From JBMNKL01 sp050261495 (GTDB lineage Bacteria > Bacillota > Clostridia > Acetivibrionales > DTU013): 61,268 nucleotides of DNA. The DNA is taken from assembly GCA_050261495.1 (NCBI GenBank), contig JBLNDI010000038.1, forward strand, positions 1 through 61,268, in the 5' to 3' direction. Shown piece after piece: positions 8,848 through 17,600 of the stretch. The notes beneath the pieces were generated by a model. It was not told the origin of the DNA, ran no database searches, and saw nothing but the letters and a program-made list of their open reading frames with translations. The translations under genes and the position numbers were made by a program. Position 1 is the stretch's first letter. Each line of letters begins with the position of its first letter.

Positions 8848-9387
8848 ATGGAAAGAACAGATTATCAATTGGTGCAAGCATGCCTCAATGGCGACAAGGA
8901 CGCCTTTTCCGAGTTGGTTTCAAGGTATAAAAGGCTTATTTACTCAGTTGCATATAAATTTTCCAGGGACAGCGGGGAAGTAGACGACATGGCGCAGGAA
9001 GCTTTCATAAAAATATACAAATCGCTTTCCAGGTATGACAGCAGGTTCAAGTTCTCCACCTGGTGCGTCAAGGTTGCGACCAATATCTGCCTCGACCATG
9101 TCAGGCGAAATAAAATGAAATCAGTTTCCCTCGAGGAGATGGAAAACATAAAAATCGGCGGCAATTCGCCCGAGGAGCATTATCTCCGGAAAGAAAAAAC
9201 ACGGATGCTGAAAGAGGCGATAGAAGGTCTGCCCGAGATGTACAGGGAGCCGATTGTCATGTACCACCAGAAAGGGATGTCGTACAAGGAGATTGCCGAA
9301 TCGCTGGGGAAACCGATGTCCATTATTAAAAACAGGATATTCAGGGCAAGGCGGACACTAAGGGATAGCCTGTTCGGCGTAGCATGA
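8848..9387 (+). CDS. ECF-type RNA polymerase sigma factor (sigma-70 family)
   Basis: A 179-residue sigma factor with only regions 2 and 4. Region 2 spans about residues 10-90, with DMAQEAFIKIYKSL and RFKFSTWCVKVATNICLDHVRR for core binding and -10 recognition. Region 4 (about 115-170) has LPEMYREPIVMYHQKGMSYKEIAESLG and the recognition helix MSIIKNRIFRARRTLR. Length is typical of SigW/SigV-like ECF factors. GGGGAGGG lies before the ATG. The usual cotranscribed anti-sigma factor is missing: the next 329 bp hold only repeats, and the following gene is a frameshifted hydrolase. Activity may therefore be controlled at expression level or by an unlinked anti-sigma (inference). Confidence 0.9.
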   Translation: MERTDYQLVQACLNGDKDAFSELVSRYKRLIYSVAYKFSRDSGEVDDMAQEAFIKIYKSLSRYDSRFKFSTWCVKVATNICLDHVRRNKMKSVSLEEMENIKIGGNSPEEHYLRKEKTRMLKEAIEGLPEMYREPIVMYHQKGMSYKEIAESLGKPMSIIKNRIFRARRTLRDSLFGVA

Positions 9388-9417
9388 CCTTGGGTGGACA
9401 GGGCGGCTTGCAATTTT

Positions 9418-9533
9418 ACATCATGTTCCGTCACGGGCAGGCTCCTGTCTCACTTCAACGCGGGCGATGAAAGCTCAGAGCGAACGGGCGGACATAGCGT
9501 AAATATGACATCAGGTTCCGTCATGCGCAGGCT
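9418..9533. repeat. Direct repeats in the gap after the sigma factor gene
   Basis: The segments 9418-9443 and 9508-9533 are near-identical 26-mers (ACATCATGTTCCGTCACGGG and ACATCAGGTTCCGTCATGCG, each followed by CAGGCT), 90 bp apart. Between them, 9444-9485 contains CCTGTCTCACTTCAACGC followed by GATGAAAGCTCAGAGCGAAC. A related copy of that segment occurs at 54275-54320, and GATGAAAGCTC plus AATATGACATC also recall the core of palindromic element B. This part of the 9388-9716 gap therefore looks like decayed repeat DNA. Confidence 0.6.
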
Positions 9534-9556
9534 GTAATGCTTTGACTCGTCCTCAA

Positions 9557-9604
9557 GCGGGCGCGGATGAATCGGCATCCATGCCTTAGGCATCGCGCGC
9601 CCGC
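9557..9604. repeat. GC-rich inverted repeat
   Basis: GCGGGCGCG at 9557-9565 pairs perfectly with CGCGCCCGC at 9596-9604, and the loop contains a smaller hairpin ATGCC-TTA-GGCAT. No T run follows, so it is not a standard terminator. It belongs to the repeat-rich 9388-9716 gap. Confidence 0.6.
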
Positions 9605-9716
9605 ATCGTCTGTGGTGCTTGACGGGAGAAATGCCGGCTTGTATAATGTACGTAATATAATTATGTAATCTCCTTCTTGTTATCAAGGCGGATCGGCACA
9701 CTTCGGGGGTCGGCAA

Positions 9717-10278
9717 ATGAAAAGCGTTTACCTGGTAATGACTGCGACAGGCACATGGGTTTCCAAGTGCATAAAGATTTATACAAAATCGAGGTACAAT
9801 CATGTATCGCTTTGCCTGGACCCCGGGATGAACGAGTTTTACAGCTTCGGAAGAAAGATCAGGTGGTTTCCGCTTATAGGCGGATTTATAATAGAACATA
9901 AAAGACACCGGTCTTTTCAAGGCATTCGGCGATACGACCTGCGCCATTTACAGGCTGGAAGTCGAAGAACAGAAATTCAAGAAATTAAAATGTTCCGTTG
10001 AATCTTTCATAATAGACAGGGAAAAATACGGGTATAACTTGCTTGGACTTTTCGCAGTCATGCTTAACATACCGCTGCGGAGAAAGAATAAGTTCTTCTG
10101 TACGCAGTTCGTCGCAACCATGCTTCAATCGAGCGGCATACATGACTTCGGCAAGGATCCTTCCCTTGTCACTCCACACGATTTTTATGAAATAGACTGC
10201 CTCATCCCGGTGTATGAAGGAAGGCTCTGTGATATAAACCGCAGCATATGTTATGTTGACCAGGCGGCACGCATATAA
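9717..10278 (+). pseudogene. Frameshifted YiiX/YebB-like permuted papain-fold hydrolase
   Basis: Two frames together encode one protein of about 186 residues. The first half (from ATG 9717, behind GGGGG) carries the histidine region RYNHVSLCLDPG and ends its meaningful reading at IIEHK. After the A run 9900-9903 the sense continues one frame over as DTGLFKAFGDTTCAIYRLEVEE, then the C-terminal half with FFCTQFVATML. Histidine first and cysteine later is the order of permuted NlpC/P60-like (YiiX/LRAT-type) hydrolases that act on amide or thioester bonds. One extra A in the four-A run would explain the break, as a sequencing error, a real pseudogene or slippage. A weak hairpin follows at 10278-10311. 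Confidence 0.65.
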
Positions 10279-10311
10279 AAAGGGCGGCGAAACAGGTTAT
10301 TATGCCCTTTT
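10278..10311 (+). terminator. Weak hairpin after the frameshifted hydrolase gene
   Basis: AAAAGGGC at 10278-10285 pairs with GCCCTTTT at 10304-10311. The T run is inside the stem and is followed by C, so termination would be weak. Confidence 0.35.
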
Positions 10312-10456
10312 CCCCAAGGACGGGGATATGGCGCAATTGAGGCATCATACAGGGGAAGGATGATGCTATTTCCATGAAAATTTTTCTTGCAATTACAATT
10401 GTGTTATGTTAAAATAAATATGCTGGAGAAATAAATAATTAGTGTGTGGAGAAAAG

Positions 10457-10508
10457 GAGTCACATTATTCGGGTCGTAAGCCCCTATATTGTGGCTCTTT
10501 ATTTTTTG
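10457..10508 (+). terminator. Intrinsic terminator or attenuator upstream of the membrane hydrolase gene
   Basis: GAGTCACATTAT at 10457-10468 pairs with ATATTGTGGCTC at 10486-10497 with two mismatches, with an inner GGG/CCC stem, and is followed by TTTATTTTTT. It ends transcription coming from the left or attenuates the hydrolase leader. The 10279-10656 gap also holds TTGACA at 10506-10511 with TATTAT 15 bases later, and an inverted repeat TTAGGGG/CCCCTAA at about 10562-10594. Confidence 0.6.
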
Positions 10509-10603
10509 ACAAGTCGTACTTTGCTTTATTATTTGCAATTCCCGATTGTTCTTTCCGAACGTTAGGGGAAATAAGCGAAATCTTATACCCCTAAATATAA
10601 AAT

Positions 10604-10617
10604 TGAAAGCGTTTAAT
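10604..10617. promoter_or_regulatory. cre-like operator candidate
   Basis: TGAAAGCGTTTAAT differs from the CcpA catabolite-responsive element pattern at only one or two places and lies 40 bp before the start of the membrane hydrolase gene. It is also part of the palindrome GAAAGC-GTTTAAT-GCTTTC. The match is by eye only. Confidence 0.3.
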
Positions 10618-10656
10618 GCTTTCGAAAATAGTAAGAAGGAGAGAGGGAGGTCAAAT

Positions 10657-12561
10657 ATGGTATTTGAGAGTACTGTAAAACAAAGGACAGACCAAGCGAA
10701 GAAAAGGGCAAAGGTATGGCTATGCATATCTATCGCCCTGATGCTGATCAGTATGGTCGTTGCATCCATCATTCAAACGTCGGCAGGCAATGTGACAATT
10801 AAAGAATTGTATTGGGAGACGGATCAAGGAATCGCCTTGAGCGCAAATCTTTATGTTCCCAGGAATGCGACCTCGGAAACCCCGGCTCCGGCAATTGTTA
10901 CAAGCCATGGTTTATTCAATAACAAGGAGATGCAGGATGCCAACTGTATCGAGCTTTCACGCCGCGGTTTTGTTGTGGTTGCACCTGATCAGCCAAGGCA
11001 CGGGAAGTCGGACCTGATAGGAACAGACGGAACTTATATGTCGGCTAATAATGCCGTATATCTAAGCGCCCTGATGGTATCAAGGCTGCCTTACGTTGAC
11101 GCGAGCCGTATCGGGGTCACAGGGCATTCGATGGGCGGCATGTCATGTAATACGGCGGTAATGCAGGACAGCGACCCGGAAAAACGGTTAATTTCCGCTG
11201 TGCTTATTAATTGCGCCGATGCAACTTATACCGACTCATCTTTCGGTCTTTCCGACGAGACAACCGGTAATTATGTCAATATTTATGGCAACAGGGATGT
11301 TGGAATGATTGCTGTCATGTATGATGAATTTTTCCATAAATCCAAGGATGAATATGGAAACCAGTTGCAAGCGCCATACTTTATGAAAACTGCAAATGCG
11401 CAATCCTTCCTGCATTTTGGAAAGGATCCTGCCGGGCTTGAAACAAGGAAACCTGATACCATGTATCGCGAGACTGTTGATGGAAAAGAATGCATTCGCG
11501 TGATATACAGGCCTCCTATTATCCATCCGTGGTCGCATTTCAGTGCAAGAGCCACGGCCGCCGTGGTGGAATTCTTCCAGGAGACGCTGGGCGCGCCGAA
11601 TCAGCTCGCCCCGTCAAACCAGGTGTGGTTTGTCAAGGAATTGTTTAATTTTATAGGCTTGATCGGATTTGCTCTGTTTATTGTAAACTTTACTATACTT
11701 ATGCTGTATACGCCTTACTTCTCTGCATTGCGTTCAGAAGAGATCGTGCAGCCGATGGCTATTGATAATAAGGGGAAAGCCTGGTTCTGGGGCTTGCTCA
11801 TTGCCGCCGCATTATTTGCAATGATTGTATATTTGCCAATAATCAGCTACACATTTAATACCACTATTGTCAAGCAGACCGAGACTTTTGCCATCGGTTG
11901 CTGGGCAGCAGCCTGCGGCATATTCTCAATCGTGTGCATGTACCTGTTCTACAGATTTTACGGTAAGAAACAAGGATTCGATCTTGCTGAACGCGGAGTG
12001 AAGATGCCCCTGCCCAAACTGGCAAAGACGCTTCTGCTTGCAATCATCGTTGTCGTTGTTGCATACAGCTGCGTATTCTTTGCAGACTACTTCTTCCAGA
12101 CAGACTTCCGCATCTGGACATTGGCATTCAAGGCATTTAATCCGAACCTGCTTTTCACTTCCCTGTTCCCATATATGATTCTTTACCTGATCTTCTATGT
12201 AGCATCCTCTGTTTCCGCCAACAGCTTCAATTATAATCAAGCAGGCGGAAAGAGAATATGGGTGAATGATTTAATAGTATCGGTTTTTGCTGCTGTTCCG
12301 GCTATTATTATGCTTTCGGTTCAGTATATCACCTATTTCACCACGAATAGTATGGCTTGGCCCCAGCTTTCTTTCGGAGGTCCGAATCCTCCCATGTACA
12401 TCCTGTGGCTATTCCCGTTTTTACTGATCCTGCCGGGAACGACGGCTATTTCGCGCGCGATTTACAGGGTTTCCAACAATCCTTATCTCGGCGGTATCAT
12501 TAATGCTGTAATAATCACCCTTTTTGCTTGTACTAATACAATCACAGGTTCGATATTCTAG
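10657..12561 (+). CDS. Membrane-anchored alpha/beta hydrolase with C-terminal multi-pass domain
   Basis: A 634-residue protein. An N-terminal membrane anchor (about residues 22-42, AKVWLCISIALMLISMVV) is followed by an extracytoplasmic alpha/beta hydrolase of the dienelactone-hydrolase/BAAT type (about 50-320): the oxyanion loop has TSHGLFNN, the nucleophile is in GVTGHSMGG near residue 154, and the late histidine is probably in IHPWSH. The last 310 residues contain about six to seven membrane helices with no motif I recognise. The longer frame starts at 10546, but GGGAGG at 10645-10650 decides ATG 10657. It stands alone, between a terminator upstream and a shared terminator downstream. Substrate is unknown; the C-terminal domain could be a transporter or simply an anchor. 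Confidence 0.75.
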   Translation: MVFESTVKQRTDQAKKRAKVWLCISIALMLISMVVASIIQTSAGNVTIKELYWETDQGIALSANLYVPRNATSETPAPAIVTSHGLFNNKEMQDANCIELSRRGFVVVAPDQPRHGKSDLIGTDGTYMSANNAVYLSALMVSRLPYVDASRIGVTGHSMGGMSCNTAVMQDSDPEKRLISAVLINCADATYTDSSFGLSDETTGNYVNIYGNRDVGMIAVMYDEFFHKSKDEYGNQLQAPYFMKTANAQSFLHFGKDPAGLETRKPDTMYRETVDGKECIRVIYRPPIIHPWSHFSARATAAVVEFFQETLGAPNQLAPSNQVWFVKELFNFIGLIGFALFIVNFTILMLYTPYFSALRSEEIVQPMAIDNKGKAWFWGLLIAAALFAMIVYLPIISYTFNTTIVKQTETFAIGCWAAACGIFSIVCMYLFYRFYGKKQGFDLAERGVKMPLPKLAKTLLLAIIVVVVAYSCVFFADYFFQTDFRIWTLAFKAFNPNLLFTSLFPYMILYLIFYVASSVSANSFNYNQAGGKRIWVNDLIVSVFAAVPAIIMLSVQYITYFTTNSMAWPQLSFGGPNPPMYILWLFPFLLILPGTTAISRAIYRVSNNPYLGGIINAVIITLFACTNTITGSIF

Positions 12562-12589
12562 CAATTGTTTTTCATACCAAAGAAAAAAT

Positions 12590-12630
12590 GGGACTGTTCC
12601 TTAAGGTGTATATCCTTAAGGGACAGTCCC
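12590..12630. terminator. Bidirectional terminator between convergent genes
   Basis: GGGACTGTTCCTTAAGG at 12590-12606 pairs with CCTTAAGGGACAGTCCC at 12614-12630, a 17 bp stem with one G-U pair. An A run precedes it and T-rich sequence follows, so it can serve the plus-strand hydrolase and the minus-strand SleB gene. Confidence 0.8.
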
Positions 12631-12667
12631 GTTATTTACCTTGCGTTGACCAGGCAACCAATATTTC

Positions 12668-13447
12668 TTAATACACGTATACCATTCGGCCAATCCTGGC
12701 CTTGATGGGTTTTGACCAAAGCCATTTGTTCGTGGCGCTGTCATCGAAGTAGTAAAGCGCCCCGTTGCTCGGATCGCTGCCCTTTAGTGCTTCAAGGGCG
12801 GCGTTCCTGTCCGTCTGTGTCGCAGGCTTGTTGATCCAGCCGTTTTCCACCGGCGTAAACTGGTAATACCCGTTGCTTACCTCGTATATGACCGCAGTAA
12901 TCGTATCAGGGAAAAGATCGCTTTTCACCCTGTTGACAACAACCGCGGCCACGGCAACTTTAGCCGCGTACGGTTCACTCTCGGCTTCAGCCCTGACAAG
13001 CCTTGCCAGCAAATCAAGCTCGGCATCGGTGTATGGTATTACTGCGTTGCCTGTGTTTCCGGCGTTGCCCGGGTTCGCCGCGGCGCCGGCTGACGGGATG
13101 TTCAGCTGCTGGCCGGGATAAATCATGTTATCCCATTTATTATTCGCTTTCCTCAGCATTTCCAGCGAAACGCCGTGTTTCAGCGCAATAAGGTACAACG
13201 TATCGCCGCTTTTCACCGTATAGGTTTTTGCGCGCACAGACAGTTTCTGGCCTGGATAAATAATGTCGCTTTTCAAGCTGTTGTCGGACTTGATGGTTGC
13301 GACGGACGTATTGAACATAAGTCCGATCTTGTACAGCGAGTCGCCCTTCTGGACGGTGTAGCTCGCGCCGTAAGCGGAAGCCGCGAACAGAAAAATTGTT
13401 GCGGCGGCAACCGCAATGAAAGATGATACCTTTTTAAATAGCTTCAT
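12668..13447 (-). CDS. Secreted cell wall hydrolase: 2x LysM + SleB (hydrolase_2) domain
   Basis: A 259-residue exported protein with a clear signal peptide (residues 1-27, cleavage after AYGA). Two LysM repeats follow, YTVQKGDSLYKIG (about 29-71) and YTVKSGDTLYLIA (about 74-117), then a Gly/Asn/Ala linker and a SleB-type hydrolase_2 domain (about 140-259: LLARLVRAEAESEPYAAKVAVAAVVVNRV, with the catalytic E in RAEAESE). SleB relatives are spore-cortex-lytic transglycosylases; with LysM they also act on vegetative wall. AGGAGG precedes the ATG. The gene is controlled by the cyclic-di-AMP riboswitch at 13462-13610, so wall hydrolysis would fall as c-di-AMP (turgor/potassium signal) rises, as known for this riboswitch class. 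Confidence 0.92.
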   Translation of the reverse strand: MKLFKKVSSFIAVAAATIFLFAASAYGASYTVQKGDSLYKIGLMFNTSVATIKSDNSLKSDIIYPGQKLSVRAKTYTVKSGDTLYLIALKHGVSLEMLRKANNKWDNMIYPGQQLNIPSAGAAANPGNAGNTGNAVIPYTDAELDLLARLVRAEAESEPYAAKVAVAAVVVNRVKSDLFPDTITAVIYEVSNGYYQFTPVENGWINKPATQTDRNAALEALKGSDPSNGALYYFDDSATNKWLWSKPIKARIGRMVYVY

Positions 13448-13461
13448 ATTAATACCTCCTT

Positions 13462-13610
13462 TGCCTTCGGGGTTAGTTAACGGGTTCGGGTTGAGGAGAC
13501 CCTACTCTCTGAGAGATTCACCCTTGGGCAGCGGCGGACATGAATCCTGCCGCAGCCCGGTATTGCATCCCCCGTACTCCTTGCGGAGATTCGGCATATT
13601 TATTGCAAGG
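13462..13610 (-). promoter_or_regulatory. Cyclic-di-AMP riboswitch (ydaO/yuaA class)
   Basis: On the minus strand the leader of the SleB gene reads, in order, TGCCGAATC, a short hairpin CTCCGCAAGGAG, TACGGGGGA, then a variable arm, AAGGGTGAATC, and finally CCGAACCCGTTAACTAACC followed by CCGAAGGC. These blocks and their order are those of the ydaO motif. It ends 15 bp before the start codon, leaving the RBS within reach of the expression platform. LysM/SleB hydrolases are a classic target. I see no competing terminator, so control may be at the ribosome binding site. Confidence 0.9.
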
Positions 13611-13692
13611 CGGCCAATCTTGCTTTTCGGGCATGTGTGCCGGATAAACCGCCTTATGTCAACTAGTATTTTACCAGAGGTAATACGCATGT

Positions 13693-13728
13693 TTCCAGAC
13701 TATATTTCTGGAAGCAATGTAGTATAAT
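13693..13728 (+). promoter_or_regulatory. Promoter of the patatin gene with overlapping palindrome
   Basis: TATAAT at 13723-13728 is a perfect -10. The -35 area is occupied by the inverted repeat TTCCAGA-(7)-TCTGGAA at 13693-13713, a likely operator. The 13448-13785 gap otherwise holds the riboswitch and its minus-strand promoter area. Confidence 0.4.
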
Positions 13729-13785
13729 GTAAGGGGACACACGTTGCGTATGACAACCGGCATATGCAATTTTAAGGCAGGTGGA

Positions 13786-14565
13786 ATGATGTACGGATTG
13801 GTACTGGAAGGCGGCGGCGGACGGGGCGCGTACCAGATCGGCGCATGCAAGGCAATCAAGGAGATGGGATTTAAGATTTCCATGGTTGCCGGCACTTCGG
13901 TCGGCGCTTTGAACGGCGCAATGGTTGTCCAGGGCGACATTGACAGGGCATATGATATCTGGTACGATCTCAACCCCCAAACCATAATAAAGTTTTCCGA
14001 AGACGAGCTTTCGAGCTATTCCGACAGCGGGTTCAGCCCGGAGGCGCTGAAAGTATTTGTTAAAAGGCTGAAAAAAGTTATTTCGGAGGGAGGCCTGAAT
14101 GTAGAACCGCTTGAAAAGCTGGTTAAAAGCGTGCTTGACGAGGACAGGATCAGGAAATCCCCGGTCGGGTTCGGCGTGGTTACGGTTGACCTGACGCGAA
14201 GAAAAGCGGTGGAAATTTATAAGGAAGAAATACCTTACGGTTACCTGGCGGATTACGTGATTGCCAGCGCCAGTTTTCCCGCATTTAAAAGAACAATCAT
14301 AGACGGGAGGGCGTTTATTGACGGAGCCCTGTATAATTCCCTCCCGATAAACATGGTCAGCTCACGGGGATACAAGGACATAATAGTTTTAAGAACTTAC
14401 GGTATCGGCATGAAAAGGCGGGTAAACACAAGAGGATTGAACATAATTACCATATCCCCGTCGGAAAGCCTCGGGTTCACGCTCGATTTCAGCAACAGGA
14501 CGGCCAGGAGAAACCTCCGGCTGGGTTATGACGACGCCGTCAGGGCGCTGGAAAAGTATGCATAA
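13786..14565 (+). CDS. Patatin-like phospholipase (RssA/YlbK type)
   Basis: A 260-residue serine lipase-like protein. The oxyanion motif GGGGRGAYQIG lies at residues 9-19, the nucleophile serine in GTSVGALNGA near residue 42, and the dyad aspartate in IDGALYN near residue 185. Length matches bacterial single-domain patatins, and no signal peptide or membrane segment is seen, so it should act on the inner face of the membrane. Two adjacent ATG codons (13786 and 13789) follow GGTGG; a longer start at 13744 lacks an RBS. The gene precedes the cyclic glucan synthase gene by 99 bp on the same strand; a functional link is speculative. Confidence 0.85.
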   Translation: MMYGLVLEGGGGRGAYQIGACKAIKEMGFKISMVAGTSVGALNGAMVVQGDIDRAYDIWYDLNPQTIIKFSEDELSSYSDSGFSPEALKVFVKRLKKVISEGGLNVEPLEKLVKSVLDEDRIRKSPVGFGVVTVDLTRRKAVEIYKEEIPYGYLADYVIASASFPAFKRTIIDGRAFIDGALYNSLPINMVSSRGYKDIIVLRTYGIGMKRRVNTRGLNIITISPSESLGFTLDFSNRTARRNLRLGYDDAVRALEKYA

Positions 14566-14664
14566 CGAAAGTTATGTAAAAATATGTAATTAATTATGAA
14601 TATCGCCGTTTCAGGGTATGCTATAAAAACGTGATAAAAATACATGGAACGGTGATATTTTTTA

Positions 14665-17600
14665 ATGGATTTTTCGATTGCGGCAACATATGTAATTTTG
14701 TCAGGCATAATAGTTTATCTGCTGGTATTGCTTCTGAAACGCAGGTCGGATGTCTGCGTCGAAGTAAGGGATACCACGCTTGCGGCTGAAGAATTGCAAA
14801 AGCACGCAATGGAAATCGCCAGGAACCACCCGGTGGGGAAATCGTCCAAGAGCCATCACTGGCTTGTACGAAGGCTTAATGAAAACTACGGCGTTATCAC
14901 CCGTGTTTACAAGGCCATGAATTCGGATATCAAGGAGTCTTTTCCCACGGCTCCCGCAGCAGAATGGCTGCTGGACAATTTCTATGTCATAGCGGAGCAG
15001 GTAAGGTTCATCGGCAGAAACTTGTCAAGAGGCAGGTATTCAAGACTGCCGTCTCTTAAAAAAGGATATTTGAAAGGATATCCGAGGGTATATGCCATTG
15101 CATTGGAAATCGTAGCCCATTCAAACGGGAATATCGATGAAAAAACCATTACATCCTTCATCCAGGCATACCAATCGCAGGCTCTCCTGTCGATGGGCGA
15201 GCTATGGGCGATACCGCTCATGCTGCGGATTGCCCTTATTGAAAGCATAAGATATGTGTGCGACAAAATCAATCTGTCCCGCCTGGAATGGCACAAGGCG
15301 GAAGAGCTTGCGGCACGGATATCATCCCCGGATATTGACGATGCGCAAATTGAAATCACGCTGAAGAAATACCTGGACGGGATGAAAAGCATCAGTCCGT
15401 CTTTTGCGGAGCACCTGATCCGCAGGCTCAGAAAGCAGGGAGCAGGGGTTTCCGTTGTAACGGCGCTGATCAACAAGCGGCTTTCCAATGAAAGCCTGAC
15501 CGTTGCGGAGCTTACTGCCATGGAACACCAGGTGCAGGCGGAAATGCAGCTTGAAATCGGAAATTATATAACCGGGCTCAAGCTTATTTCGGACCTGGAC
15601 TGGTCTGATATTTTTGAAATCCTCAGCAAGGTTGAGCAGATTCTCAGGAAAGATCCCACCGGCGTATACGGCATGATGGATTTTGAATCGCGGGATCTCT
15701 ACAGGCATGAAGTCGAAAAACTGGCGAGAGCCTTCGGCGTGCCGGAGATCCATGTCGCGTGCAAGGCTGTCGAATGCGCGGAAAACGGTATGGGCGATCC
15801 GCCCCGGGACCATGTGGGATACTACCTGGTGGGGAAAGGCAGGAAGAACCTTTTAGGAATTCTCGGCAAATCTGCAGGCAAGCAATGGGGATCCTTCTTT
15901 ACAAGCGCCGGGAAGCCTAAAATACTCTACGCCGGAATGCTCATCTTCATTATTGCTTTTACTGCATCGTACCTGACATACTACGCCGCAACGCAGGACG
16001 GCAGGGCAGATTTTCTCCTGCCCGCAATTACGGCGCTTCTTGTACTTATACCTTGCAGCGAATTTGCCATTAAAATAACCAACAGCATATTCAGCCATAT
16101 TTACAGGCCAACCATGCTTCCGAAGCTTGATCTGAGGGAAGGCATACCGGAAGAGTTCGCGGCGATGGTTATCATCCCGACCTTGCTCACAAGCCCTGAG
16201 AGCGCTTCCAGGCTGATACACCAGCTTGAAGTATATTATCTTGCCAACCGTGATCGCAACCTGTTTTTCGCGCTCGTCGGCGACTTCAAGGATGCGCCGG
16301 CAAAGAACCAGCCGTCCGACGACGCCGTGGTTGATACGGCAATGAAAGGGATAGCGGAATTGAACAGGAAATATTCCGGTAACGGTCCGTCGGTTTTCTA
16401 TTATTTCCACCGCGAAAGGTCATACAACACCTCACAGGACAGGTGGATGGGCTGGGAAAGGAAAAGGGGCGCCATTGTAGAACTAAACAGGCTCCTTCGC
16501 GGCGAGAAAGATACCGGTTATAAAATTGTATCCGGCGACATATCCGGGCTGCCAAGGATTAAATACGTAATTACATTAGACGCGGATACCAACCTTCCGA
16601 TGGGCGTTGCCAAGAAGCTGATAGGTACGATAGCACACCCGCTGAACAGGGCGGTAATCGATGAAAAAACCGGACTTGTAAAGGAAGGATACGGCATATT
16701 GCAGCCGCGCATAAGCATAAGCATACTCAGCGCGAACCGCTCGTTTTTCACAAGGGTATTCGCCGGCCAGGGAGGCATCGATCCCTATACTACCGCGGTA
16801 TCGGACATATACCAGGATATATTCGGAGAGGGCATATTTTCGGGCAAAGGCATATATGAAGTGGATATATTCAGGGAAGTGCTGGAAAACAGGATACCTG
16901 ACAACAGCGTACTCAGCCATGACCTTCTTGAAGGCTGCCATTTGCGCGCGGGGCTGGTTAGCGATATCGAGCTTGTCGACGGATACCCGGCAGGATATAA
17001 TTCGTATGCCGCAAGGCAGCACAGGTGGGTCCGGGGCGATTGGCAGCTCTTGCCGTGGCTGGCCGGGAAGACCAGGAACAGGGAAGGCATAAAAATAAAG
17101 AACCAGTTGTCCTTCCTGTCAAAATGGAAAATATTCGATAACATTCGAAGAAGCCTGCTTTACCCGTCATTACTTGTTTTAATCTTTGCAGGCATTGTTT
17201 TGCTGCCCGGAAACAGCCTTGTATGGATAGGGTTTGCGGTTCTTGTCACGGTTTCTCCCGTCACGACCGGCATAATGAACGCGCTTTTGTCAGGAAACAT
17301 GGGTTGCAGGAAGAGCAAGACAAGCTCCACGGTCATTACGGGAACGAAGGCGGCTGTTTATCAATCGGTCATGCTATTCATGCTGATGCCGCACCAGGCG
17401 TATCTTATGGCAGACGCCATTATCCGCACGGTTTACAGGGTCTTTTTCACGCATAAAAACATGCTTGAATGGGTAACCGCGGCGGATGTTGAGAGCAGTG
17501 CCAGGAATGACATGGGAACCTACTTGAGGAAAATGTGGTTTTCCATTGCGGCGGCTGTGGCCATTCTCATTTCCCTGCAGTGGGGAGACCGGGGAAGCAT

